A stretch of DNA of 64,000 nt from contig NC_023759.2 in the NCBI RefSeq assembly GCF_000499845.2, positions 24,745,670-24,809,669 on the forward strand, read 5' to 3'. Every line of letters starts with the position of its first letter. The first letter of the stretch is position 1. Shown here in pieces: positions 1 through 9,275 of this stretch. The translations under genes and the position numbers were made by a program. Under the pieces are notes generated by a model. It worked only from the letters and a program-made list of their open reading frames with translations, made no database searches and was not told the DNA's origin. Source of the DNA: Phaseolus vulgaris (lineage: Eukaryota; Streptophyta; Magnoliopsida; Fabales; Fabaceae).

Positions 1-78
1 GATAAGACTAGAGAAGAAGGCTCCAAAAGCTCTCCAAAGTTCACTCAAAATTTGAGTAGAGTTTTCTTAGATTAATTC
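1..78. other. Left flank of Tat-1 (older target sequence)
   Basis: This short AT-richer stretch has no gene. It ends with AATTC (74-78), which is repeated immediately after the 3' LTR of Tat-1 (13875-13879). It is therefore the left half of the pre-insertion sequence that continues at 13880. Confidence 0.75.
74..78. repeat. Target site duplication of Tat-1, left copy (AATTC)
   Basis: The five bases AATTC directly precede the TG of the 5' LTR and recur directly after the CA of the 3' LTR at 13875-13879. This is the usual 5-bp duplication made by LTR-retrotransposon integrase. Confidence 0.9.
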
Positions 79-1277
79 TGTACCGTCCCGTATCCGGGGC
101 GTTGACTAAGTCAAAGTCAAAGTCAACGGCTGGAGAGTCAAAGTCAACGCAAGGCATCGCCTAGGTGGAGACACGCCAAGAGGAAGCGTCGCCAAGGCAA
201 GGCGTCGCCTAGGTAAAGGCGTCGCCCAACCAGGGCGTCGCCAGATCAAACAGTGCTAAAGCAAGGCAATCACAGTGTGGTTCCCCGACACCCATGGGTA
301 GGAAAGACCATGGAGGGAGCGACGCCGTGGGAAGGCCTCAGGTCCCGATAACCTGGGGCAGTGATAAAGAGAAGGAAAAGGTGGCTTCAAGGCCATAGTA
401 ATAGTACCAGTGTAGGGCAGCCTGACTCGTGAAGTGCTCCTCCCGCCCCAGAGACGCCTGTGGGGCAGATACGACTCAAGAGGAAAGTCACGCCCAGGGC
501 AACCGGGTGCAGGGTACAAGAGGAAGGCAGATACGCTCTCAAAGTAAGTGACTAGATAATTGGGGGCATGAGTTGGCACCCAAAAAGTCACCCCTAGCGT
601 AGTAGCACTCCCAAGCAGGAGGACTCACACGCAGAAACGTCCCCAGGTGGGCAGAAACGCGCCCAGATGGGGTCGCGGCGTCGTGAGGCCCTCCACGTGT
701 ACAACAGCCATGTCAGAATGGAAACACCCTTTAGTCAGGTGCCAGGTAATTAAAGTCATTCAATACAGTTTCCCTTTCGAGCATTCAGGTACTATAATGG
801 CTCCCAAGCGTTTCAACGTCTTAAATGCGCTACGTTTTCTAAATTAAATACGCTGATTGAGTGCGTTACGTTTGTAATTAAAGGCGCTTTAAATGCTTGG
901 GTAGTTTAAATAGCGCAGAGAATGTTGGAAAGAGGGTTGGAACTTTCTGCAAATTTACCAGAGCTCTCTAGTTGCTTGCTCGTGCTCCAAGGTTACGAAC
1001 AAGGGACTGGGGGATATTTTTGCTTGAGAGAGAAAACACAGACACACAATACACAGTTATTCTTTACCACCTTCAGAGTGCCATACGCGGTGCTCAGAGA
1101 CGGAGGTGAACAGTTTTGGTGTTTCTTGCTGGCTGACTTGAGCGTCGGAGTGCAAACGGCCGCTATGGCGCCTCTTTGTCCTCTTTTTTGCAGGAACCAC
1201 AGGCAATCAGTGGGAAGGAGTCCCTAGCTGACGGTTGAGGTCGCGCAAGAAGACATCCCGGTCAACCGGACGGAACA
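79..1277 (+). repeat. 5' LTR of Tat-1
   Basis: It starts TGTACCGTCC and ends ACGGAACA, just before the PBS. The first 160 bases are packed with GTCAAAGTCAA and GGCGTCGCC motifs. A hairpin with CCATGG arms lies at 292-313, one CACGTG at 694-699, and a weak TATA-like TTTAAATA near 904. The same LTR recurs at 12666-13874 and, diverged, in Tat-5 and Tat-6. Confidence 0.93.
292..313 (+). other. Conserved hairpin in family A LTR
   Basis: CCATGG (292-297), a 10-base loop GTAGGAAAGA and CCATGG (308-313) form an inverted repeat. The same structure lies in the 3' LTR (12879-12900), in Tat-5 (53522-53543, reverse) and in Tat-6 (55759-55780). Copies with altered but mostly still-pairing arms lie inside Tat-1 at 9005-9273. 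Confidence 0.7.
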
Positions 1278-1298
1278 TTTGGCGCCCACCGTGGGGCC
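1278..1298 (+). other. Primer binding site of Tat-1
   Basis: TTTGGCGCCCACCGTGGGG follows the LTR end directly. The TGG matches the CCA tail of a tRNA. The same 18-base core is present in every Tat element here. The tRNA cannot be named with confidence from memory. Confidence 0.85.
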
Positions 1299-1376
1299 GA
1301 TATAAAACATCAGTCCCATCACAAGTTCGAGGAAATCTACCAAGTTACAGTAACGTTGAAGGAGGTTGGAGTGACA

Positions 1377-1979
1377 ATGGCCCCCACCAGACGAAGCACA
1401 GCACGCGCAGCCACAGCAGAACTATCCATGCAGCAGGTCCTGGAGATAATGAGGGGGCTGCAGCAGGACATGGCGGATTCGAAAATGGAACAGGAACGCA
1501 TGCAGGCAGACCTTGAGGCCTCGCATGAGCAGAACGAAGAGCTCCACCGTGTGAATGAGGAGTTGCGCCAGGGCCTGAGAAATGATCGGAGGCGGCCTGG
1601 ACATGACGAGATGGAGAACCATTCCCAACCAAGGGAGTTTTCCACTCCTTTCTGGCAGGAGATCCTAGACGCAGCGATCCCGAACACGTTCGCGGGACCC
1701 AAGGTGATCTTCACCGGGATGGAGGACCCAGAGACGCACCTTGCTGCATTTCACACACAGATGGTCCAGATAGGCGGTTCTGATGTTGCCAAGTGCAAGC
1801 TCTTCATGAGCACCCTGACCGGGATGGCTATGGACTGGTTCATTAGCCTCCCAGAGGGTCATATCACATCTTTCCGCCAATTGTCGCGATTGTTCAGGGA
1901 ACAATACTTAGCCAACAAGGCCCTGCCGCCGGTCTCCTACGATCTGTTTGATGTGAAGCAGTATCAGGGGAGACCCTGA
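1377..1979 (+). pseudogene. gag: Tat-1 gag, N-terminal part (frameshifted)
   Basis: This encodes the N-terminal part of Gag, which forms the cytoplasmic virus-like particle. I chose the ATG at 1377 (ACAATGGC), which matches the Tat-6 start at 56853; a longer reading from 1356 would need a TTG start. Residues 1-75 are helical and rich in Q, E and M (coiled-coil-like). They are followed by the conserved retrotransposon Gag core with a GMEDPETHLAAFHTQM-type motif and a DWFISLP motif. Compared with Tat-6, one base is missing near 1968 (CAGGGGAG against CAAGGGGAG), which ends the frame at 1979. The original frame resumes at once and continues as the 2012-4186 ORF. The gene is therefore broken but otherwise well preserved. 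Confidence 0.85.
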
Positions 1980-2011
1980 AGGAGTATATCAATCGCTTCG
2001 GGGCCCAGGTC

Positions 2012-4186
2012 GTGAAGATTGGTACGACAGAGGAGCCTATGATCGTGTACGCATTTGTGAAAGGCGTATGCCCCGACCCCTTTGGAGAATCCATCATCCG
2101 CAACCGCCCTAAGACTTTCGCTGAACTACGACGTAGGGCGGTAGAGCATATTGCTTCTGAAGGGGAGGTATGTGTGAAGCACACCAGCACCGTGCCCTCA
2201 CGCCCAAGGGGACCGGCGCGAGCCCAACCCGTCTGGGTCAATGAGACCACGACGGGAAGAAAGAAGCCGGAGGCGAGACGCCCCTACGAGGCCAGAAAGC
2301 CCCAGCCCCGGGGTCCAGCAGGAGGTGATCGCCCCGCCAGAGAAAGAGCGAGACCGGCGAGGTACAACTTCGTGGTTGAGTTGAAGGATTTGATCGCCGT
2401 GCCTAACATAGCTGAGAGGCTGAGGCGACCGGCGAAGACCGACAAGGTGTTAGGGCCCCGTAAAGACTCTTGGTGCGAATTCCACGAGGCTTTCGGGCAC
2501 CATATTGATAATTGCCTGTCGTTGGGCTACCAGCTAGATGAGCTGGTGAGGACTGGGTTTTTGAAGGACTATGTCGCAGATCCCACAACGACCGCCACCT
2601 TGCCGCCGCCGGCGGATGAACCAGCACACGAGATGCCTGTGCTTGGCGAGGTCCACACCATTGCTGGAGGTTTTTCCGGCGGAGGACCCACCGCCTCCCA
2701 GCGGAAGAAATACGCGAGGGGGGTGAATTCAATCGAAGAGAGGCTCTCAGGGGAGCCGTGGGAGTCGGATATCGTGTTCACGAGAAGAGACCTCCGAGAT
2801 GTGGTACCCCACGACAACAACCCCGTTGTCATCTCAGTTGTCACAGCCGGAAGGAAGGTGCACAAAGTGCTTGTCGACCAAGGAAGTTCGGCAGACGTCA
2901 TGTTTTTGTCGACCTTTAACAAGTTACGGCTGTCCCCTAATCTGTTGAGTCCCTATACGGGGTGCTTATATGGGTTTGGGGACAATCAGGTGGAAGTCCG
3001 GGGATACCTGGAGTTGAGGACTACGTTCACAGACGAAGAGGCCTCCCGTACCGAAAGCATCCGGTACCTGGTCGTGAACGCCAACTCCGCCTACTATATT
3101 TTGCTGGGCAGACCGGCGTTAAACCGTCTGAACGCGGTATCCTCCACACGCCACATGAAGATGAAGCTGCCAGACCTCAATGGCCAGGTGATAGTCATCA
3201 GGTCAGACCAGGAGGAGGCAAGGAAATGCTATGAAAACAGCCTGAAAACGAAGAGAGGCGTGTTCATGGTGTATGAACGACCGCCGAGCGCGGACACGAC
3301 GATGGAAGAGGCGACGCCCGCTGGGTTGACGCCTGAAGAGGCCATAGCGGAGAGGGCGATACCCGAAGCAGATGCGCCTATGGAGGAAGGCTCTGACGAC
3401 GCGGCGCCCGTGGAAGAGGCGACGCCCGAGAAAGAGGCGGCGCCCGTGGAAGAGGCGGCGCCCGTCGAAGATGATAGAAGGGAGCAGCCCGCGGCTAACG
3501 CCGTAGAAAGGGAGATTGGCGGCAAGACTTTCAAGTTAGGAAGTTCGCTAAGCCCAGAAGAACGGGAAGGGGTGGCAGAAGTGATTTCACGCCACCTGGA
3601 TACCTTCGCATGGTCCGCCTCGGATATGCCAGGCATCGACCCCGATTTCCTGTGTCACCACCTCAGCATGGACGCCACGGTCCGCCCCGTGCGTCAGAGA
3701 AGGAGAAAGTTCAATGAGGAACGACAACAGGTGGTGAAAGAAGAAACGCAGAAGCTGCTGAGTGCTGGCCACATCAGGGAGATTCAATACCCTGAGTGGC
3801 TCGCTAACGTCGTCTTGGTGAAAAAGGCGAACGGAAAGTGGAGGATGTGTGTTGACTTCACGGACCTGAACAAGGCATGCCCAAAGGACTCGTATCCGCT
3901 GCCCAGCATCGACGCCTTGGTAGACAGTGCGTCTGGCAGCAAGGTGCTGAGTTTCCTGGACGCCTTTTCAGGGTACAACCAAATCAAGATGCACCCAAGA
4001 GACGAGAGCAAGACTGCATTCATGACTGACACATGCAGTTACTGCTATAAGGTGATGCCCTTCGGGCTGAAAAATGCGGGCGCCACGTACCAGAGGTTAA
4101 TGGACAAGGTCCTGGCGCCAATGCTTGGGAGGAATGTGTATGCCTATGTAGACGACATGGTGGTGGCGTCGCAGAATAGGGTGTAG
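2012..4186 (+). pseudogene. gag-pol: Tat-1 gag C-terminus, protease and reverse transcriptase (stop at 4184)
   Basis: This 724-residue open stretch continues gag. Around residue 155 lies a zinc-knuckle variant, C-x2-H-x4-H-x4-C (CEFHEAFGHHIDNC). The retroviral-type protease follows with catalytic DQGSSAD near residue 288 (usual motif D-S/T-G). Next comes an acidic repeat of APVEEA-like units (3300-3480), then RT with the PLPSIDALVD region and the YVDDMVV active site near residue 712. The frame ends in TAG at 4184-4186 where Tat-6 has CAG (Q). Gag and pol share one frame without the intron known from Ogre elements, which favours Retand over Ogre. Confidence 0.87.
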
Positions 4187-4189
4187 CAC

Positions 4190-5722
4190 ATGGCGGACCT
4201 GGAGGAGTTGTTCAACACAATATCCAAGTACCGCCTCAAGTTAAACCCCGAGAAGTGTGTTTTCGGGGTAGAGGCCGGTAAGTTCTTGGGTTTCCTGCTC
4301 ACCGAGAGGGGGATAGAGGCGAACCCCGACAAATGTGCGGCTATTATCGCCATGCGGAGCCCGACGTCGGTAAAGGAGGTGCACCAGCTGACAGGGCGGA
4401 TGGCGGCGCTCTCGAGGTTTGTTTCCGCCGGAGGAGAGAAGGGGCACCCGTATTTCCAGTGCCTCAAGAGAAACAGTCGCTTTGCATGGACTGATGAATG
4501 CGAAGCGGCTTTCATTAAGCTGAAGGAGTACCTGGCGACGCCACCGGTCCTCTGCAAGCCGGCAGTGGGCGTGCCCCTCCGGTTATATTTTACTGTAAGG
4601 GAGCGGGCCATCAGTTCCGTGTTAGTTCAAGAGCAGGACCAGAGTCAGAAGCCCATCTACTTCGTAAGCAAGGCCTTACAAGGAGCTGAGACGAGGTACC
4701 AAGCGCTGGAGAAGGCGGCGCTGGCAGTGGTGTTTTCTGCCAGGAGGCTCCGTCATTACTTCCACAGTTTTACGGTGGTGGTGATGACCAACCTCCCTAT
4801 ACAGAAAGTGCTGCAGAAACCTGATGTGGCAGGAAGAATGGTGCGCTGGGCGGTGGAATTGTCAGAATTCGACATCCAGTACGAGCCTAGAGGATCCATC
4901 AAAGGGCAGGTGTATGCAGATTTTATAACGGAACTGTCGCCTGGAGGTGAGCAAGAGGTGGAAGCGAGTTCGCAGTGGCTACTCTCGATTGATGGCTCTT
5001 CCAACCAACAAGGGAGCGCTGCGGGAATAGTCTTGGAGGGACCCGACGGCATACTGATCGAGCAGGCCCTGCGCTTCGCCTTCAAGGCAAGTAACAATCA
5101 GGCAGAATATGAAGCCCTGATAGCAGGAATGCTCCTGGCCAAGGAGATGGGTGCACAGAACCTCCTGGTGAAGAGCGACTCCCAGCTGATTACGGGGCAG
5201 GTGTCGGGTGAGTTCCAGGCGAAGGACCCACAGATGGCGGCGTACCTGAAATACGTCCAGTTGTTGAAAGGAGCATTCAACGCTCTTGAGCTGATACATG
5301 TCCCGAGGGAGCAGAATGCCAGAGCTGACCTGCTTGCAAAGCTGGCCAGCTCAGGCAAGGGGGGTAGACAGAGGACAGTGATCCAGGAGACTCTCAAAGC
5401 TCCGCGTAGATTCGTGGAAGACAACAGGGTGGATGTCCTCCAGATTTATACATCAAGGGGAAGGCCAAGGAGTCATTGCTCTTTGACCCAGGATACACAG
5501 AGGGCGCCCCGCATCAGCATGTACGCGAGTGTGCCTGAGGAAGAGAAGGTGCAGGTATGCGTTCTGGCCAGGGGAGACACCTGGATGACACCCTACAAGC
5601 GATACCTGGCGGATGGGGCTCTCCCAGTGGAGCCTGAAGAAGGTAAAAAAGTCAAAAGAAATGCCGCAAGATATACTTTGGTGGATGGGGTGCTGTTCAG
5701 GGTTTCACTCACCCTATCCTAA
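4190..5722 (+). pseudogene. pol: Tat-1 RT end, RNase H and second (archaeal-type) RNase H
   Basis: It is in the same frame as the preceding ORF, directly after the TAG. It holds the RT thumb and connection, then a degenerate RNase H (YFVSKALQG to HYFHSF). After a YEPRGSIKGQ tether comes a second RNase H with D in IDGSS near residue 266, E in NNQAEYEAL, D in KSDSQ and D in NARADLLAKLAS. A second RNase H of this type is established for the Tat lineage. Compared with Tat-6, four bases are missing near 5700, so the frame ends at 5722 just short of integrase. Confidence 0.87.
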
Positions 5723-5754
5723 CATGCGTCAGTGGCGATGAGTGCACCAGAATA

Positions 5755-6804
5755 ATGGCGGAACTACACGAAGGCATCTGCGGGAGCCACGTAGGGGGAA
5801 GATCCTTAGCCTCCAAGGTAATACGCGCAGGTTTCTTCTGGCCAACAGTGAAAGAGGACTGCGCACGGCACGCCCAGCGGTGTAGGCAATGTCAAAAGCA
5901 CGCCGACTGGCACAAGGCGCCGCCAGAAGAGTTGCGGTCCATATACAGCCCGTGGCCTTTCCATACATGGGGAATCGACATCCTGGGCCCCTTCCCACTA
6001 GCGATCAGGCAGATGAAGTATTTGATCGTTGCCATCGAATACTTCACCAAATGGATAGAGGCGGAGCCCGTGGCACAAATCACAGCGCACAAAGTACAAC
6101 ACTTTGTGTGGAAGAACATCGTGTGCCGTTTTGGCGTACCTAGGCAGCTGATATCCGACAACGGAACCCAATTCGCCAGTCAACAGTTGAGAAACCTATG
6201 TGCTGAGGTAGGCATTAAACAGGTGTTTGCATCAGTTGAGCACCCCCAGACTAATGGGCAGGTAGAATCGGCAAACAGAGTTCTGCTGAGGGGGTTAAAA
6301 AGAAGGTTGGAGAAAGCCAAAGGGGCGTGGGCGGAAGAGGTACCAAGGATCGTATGGGCCTATCACACCACGCCCCAATCCTCTACTATGGAGACGCCTT
6401 TCAGTTTGGTTTACGGGTCGGACGCGATGATCCCGGTAGAAATACATGAGAGTTCGCCACGTTTTCAAAACTTTGTGGCAGAGGAATCCAATAAAGAGAG
6501 GCGGGTAAACCTGGATCTGCTTGACGAGGCCAGAGAAGAAGCTAGAATAAAAGCTGAAGCGACGAAGAGAAGAGTAGAGCGGCAATATAGCTCTAAGGTG
6601 AAGCCGCGACAGTTTCAAGTCGGCGACCTAGTGATGAGGAAAGCTCACCCATACGAGTTGGAGAATAAGCTGTCTCCCAAGTGGACCGGACCTTTGAGAG
6701 TTACTGAGGCTAAGGGCAACGGTTCATACAACCTGGAGACTTTAGATGGAGGCCCTATCCCGCGCAGTTGGAATGCAGCCAACCTAAAATTTTATTTCAG
6801 TTGA
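5755..6804 (+). pseudogene. int: Tat-1 integrase domain (open, but cut off upstream by a frameshift)
   Basis: This would insert element cDNA into the genome. The zinc-binding HHCC domain is visible (H in HEGICGSH, then CRQCQKH). The DDE core follows with D in WGIDILGPFP, D in SDNGTQF and E in NGQVESANR. The C-terminal domain (GDLVMRKAHPYELENKLSPKWTGP) ends at LKFYFS and the stop at 6804. No chromodomain is present. The domain itself is undamaged over about 350 residues, but a 4-bp loss near 5700 separates it from the rest of pol. Confidence 0.9.
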
Positions 6805-6833
6805 CTTATGTAACCAATTATGTAACAATTTAG

Positions 6834-6892
6834 TTGAAGGGGACGCTCTTTTTCCCTCTCGGGGGTTTTTTAATGAGGTCACCCTAATAAAG
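6834..6892 (+). terminator. Post-integrase hairpin, T-tract and AATAAA module
   Basis: Thirty bases after the integrase stop lies GGGGACGCTCTTTTTCCC, a small CCC/GGG hairpin, a T-run and then AATAAA at 6886-6891. Closely related modules follow integrase in Tat-4 (45702-45762, reverse) and lie in the remnant (16029-16090, reverse). A 3'-end or polyadenylation role for sense transcripts is inferred. Confidence 0.5.
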
Positions 6893-6960
6893 GTAAAACC
6901 AATTTGAGAAAAAGAAGTGCCTTGGTTTTTAGCCTGTATCTTTCTCCGTTTGAAGTAAGG

Positions 6961-7115
6961 AAAGGCGTCGCCAAAAGAAGGCGTCGCCAAGAAAGAAGGC
7001 GTCGCCAAGAGAAGGCGTCGCCAAGAAAGAAGGCGTCGCCAAGAAAGAAGGCGTCGCCAAGAAAGAAGGCGCCGCCTAGATCAAGGCGTCGTCAAGAAAG
7101 AAGGCGTCGCCTGGA
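6961..7115 (+). repeat. GGCGTCGCC minisatellite in Tat-1 UTR
   Basis: About nine copies of an AGGCGTCGCCAAGAAAGA-like unit occur with spacing of 16-18 bases. Each core is a near-perfect palindrome with a one-base centre. The same core is scattered through family A LTRs (140-240). Translation of the array gives only R/K-rich low-complexity sequence, so I do not call it coding. Confidence 0.85.
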
Positions 7116-7306
7116 TGGAGGCGGGCACCGATGATAAGCAGGGCGAAGGAAAGCGCGCAATATGCGAAATGTATGCAGAGTAAAGTGACGTTGCAAAAAT
7201 CAATTGATATAGAAAAAGTTGGTGTTACAAGCAATGATCAATACAATTGAAGTAACCTGAATGGGGCGAATATTACAACTCGTGCAAGTCACAAAAGAGC
7301 CACTTT

Positions 7307-8272
7307 TCAGTGGTCATCAGAATCAGCACTGGAGGAAGGAGAAGCCCCTTTCCCAGCCCGCAGAGCTTGGGTAAGTCGTGTCCTCCTTTCTCGGGTTATT
7401 TTCGAACCTGCACCAAGAGAGATAAATGTGTCAGAGATGCCATGAGGCAAGACATGCACGTACAGAGAACAACAAGGGCTGGAGTTTCTAGGGCAGCGAC
7501 TCTTACCTATGTACTTTTCGAGAGTCCCAGCGTTGGACTCCAGGCTGATCAAAGTGGCAGAGTCAAAACCTCTCGCCTCAGCAAGAATCTGGCAAGCTAT
7601 TTGATCACTTGGAGCCAGCTTCTTGAAGGGCTTGGTTTTGAGGGCCCTCGTCTCTCTCACCCAGTACAGCGGAAACCCATCCAGAGCGTCGGGAACCAGG
7701 TCAGTATGGCAGATCTTGAAGAACCGGCCTTTCCACCCGGAGAACGAGCTTTGGAAGGGTGTAAAGAGAACTCTCCCGGGGACATTACTGAGAGTTACCC
7801 AGAGGTTGTGTCTCTGCCTCTTCACCTCAAAGAAGTGAAGAAAGAGGTCAACCGAGGGTGCACAACCCAGAAACCCGAAGAGAATGTCGAAGGCTTTGAT
7901 AAAGGCCCAGCTGTTGGGGTATAACTGGGCCGGAGCAACGTTGATCTCAGACAGCAGTTCCTTCTCGAACCAGGAGAAGGGTAGGCGCACTCCGATGGTC
8001 TTGAACACCACCTGGTAAAAGTAAAAGAAAGGGACCCCGTCGTTGGCCCGTTCGTCTCCACAAACTGGCTCCACTAGAGTGCAAGGGAGCACAGCGATGT
8101 CGTCGTCGTGCCTCCTCGCGAAGGCCCGGTGGTCATAAGAACACGAATCCCCTTTGTGCTCCCGTATGGCCCTGGTAGCGAGTAAGCATGAACACTCATC
8201 AAGAAGTTCACTCGAAGCCCAGGGGTACAAATCCTTGGGACTGACCCTGGACGAAGCAGCATGAGAAGACAT
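7307..8272 (-). CDS. Tat-1 second antisense gene (aORF-2), Tat-associated protein
   Basis: This 321-residue ORF runs opposite to gag-pol. Its N-terminal domain matches the other aORFs here: YPWASSELLDEC near residue 16, FEKELLSEINVAPAQLYPNSWAFIKAF, SVDLFLHFFEVK, WKGRFFKI and LDGFPLYW. It resembles the plant family annotated as putative gypsy-type transposon protein (PF04195-like; name from memory, not searched). Antisense ORFs in this position are known from Retand-type elements, and their function is not established. A GTAAGA donor at 7506 and a GCAG acceptor ending at 7408 define a 99-bp intron (33 codons). The frame stays open whether it is spliced or retained. The C-terminal part is only about 30 residues, against more than 430 in aORF-1, so this looks like a truncated paralogue. 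Confidence 0.72.
   Translation of the reverse strand: MSSHAASSRVSPKDLYPWASSELLDECSCLLATRAIREHKGDSCSYDHRAFARRHDDDIAVLPCTLVEPVCGDERANDGVPFFYFYQVVFKTIGVRLPFSWFEKELLSEINVAPAQLYPNSWAFIKAFDILFGFLGCAPSVDLFLHFFEVKRQRHNLWVTLSNVPGRVLFTPFQSSFSGWKGRFFKICHTDLVPDALDGFPLYWVRETRALKTKPFKKLAPSDQIACQILAEARGFDSATLISLESNAGTLEKYIGKSRCPRNSSPCCSLYVHVLPHGISDTFISLGAGSKITRERRTRLTQALRAGKGASPSSSADSDDH
7408..7506 (-). other. Putative 99-bp intron in aORF-2
   Basis: On the minus strand, ATAG|GTAAGAG forms a strong donor and TTGGTGCAG|GTTCG an acceptor. The donor lies at the same phase-1 position (after a Y-x-G motif) as the intron of the other aORFs. The length is a multiple of three, so both isoforms are open. Confidence 0.55.
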
Positions 8273-8643
8273 TCTTTAACAAGATCAGGGGTTTCAAGGG
8301 TGTAGGGACTGCCGGAAATGCAAGAGTCGAGTGAGGGGAGCGAATGCTGGAACAACCCTTCGTGAGAAAGAAAGGGTGCAAGAAAGAAGGGTGCAAGAAG
8401 AGAGAACGTAAGTAGGTTATGAAGAGTGGGAAAATGATGAGGATAGTTTCAGAGTTTGAAGAGTTAAATAAAGCGGTTAGAGCGCCAAACGACGCGAATG
8501 GATGCACCGCACGATCGACCCACGTGGCAGTAGATGGAAGGGTTGCCCTGGCACCCCTGGTTAAGCTCAGAACACGTCGTATCAATGGAATACCTGATGG
8601 TACGATGCGCCGTCGAAAGGGATCAGGGGCACAGTAGAAGTCA
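8273..8643. other. Upstream region of aORF-2
   Basis: These 370 bases lie upstream of the aORF-2 start (minus strand). They are AT-richer than the surroundings and include several GAGAG/CTCTC runs. I see no clear TATA box or ORF of interest. It is probably the aORF-2 leader and promoter. Confidence 0.35.
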
Positions 8644-8796
8644 GGATCAAATCGAACGAGTCCCATCAGCCATACAGAAAGCGCCACGTGGATCAAATCG
8701 AATGACTGGATGTCCCATCAGCCATACAGAAAACGCCACGTAAAGCAGGTTGAATGACTGGATGTCCCATCAGCTATACAGGGAGCGCCTCGTGGA
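8644..8796. repeat. Three 52-bp tandem repeats in Tat-1
   Basis: CCCATCAGCCATACAG recurs at 8662, 8714 and 8766 in a unit of 52 bases with a few changes. The array lies about 370 bp upstream of the aORF-2 start on its strand, so a promoter repeat is possible. Confidence 0.75.
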
Positions 8797-8996
8797 AGAT
8801 ACGGGAAGGGCCTTGAGCTCTTCGCCGCCCCCAGGCATCGACCGAGCCCAAGGTCAAAGTCAATGTCAAGTTAGGGACGACGCCCGAGGCGACACCAGCA
8901 TGAGACGCCCGAGGCGTCGCCTGGAATGACATAAAGGACGACGCCGGCATGAGACGTCGCGGGCGTCGCCAACCCAAATATCAGCAGGGTCGCCTC

Positions 8997-9275
8997 CCCG
9001 ATACCCACAGGTAGGAAAGACTGTGGAGGGAGACGAAATTGAAGGAGGCAGAGTTAGTTGCTGGCGTTATCTCCCCGATACCCACAGGTAGGAAAGACTG
9101 TGGAGGGAGACGAAATTGAAGGAGGCAGAGTTAGTTGCTGGCGTTATCTCCCCGATACCCACGGGTAGGAAAGACTGTGGAGGGAGATAAGATCGCCAAA
9201 CGCCAACGAATTGCTGGCAGAGCGAATTGCTGGCAGGGTGTTCCCCGATACCTATGGGAAGGAAAGACCATAGAG
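8997..9275. repeat. 77-bp tandem repeats carrying the LTR-type hairpin
   Basis: The unit begins CCCCGATACCCACAGGTAGG and repeats at 77-bp steps (hairpins at 9005, 9082 and 9159), with a diverged fourth copy at 9252. Each holds a 6-base inverted repeat around a GTAGGAAAGA or GAAGGAAAGA loop. The segment is homologous to the LTR hairpin at 292-313, so part of the LTR appears to have been copied and amplified inside the element. Confidence 0.85.

Noticed and set aside
1278..1298. Naming the tRNA that pairs with the PBS
   Set aside because: GGCGCCCACCGTGGGG is not a sequence I can assign safely from memory; PBS names for related lineages (Athila, Ogre) differ.
1356..1376. Gag start at 1356
   Set aside because: It would be TTG; the ATG at 1377 is in a good context and is shared with Tat-6 at 56853.
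6904..7134. Basic 76-codon ORF over the GGCGTCGCC array
   Set aside because: It is translation of a minisatellite, rich in R and K only, with no counterpart in Tat-4 or Tat-6.
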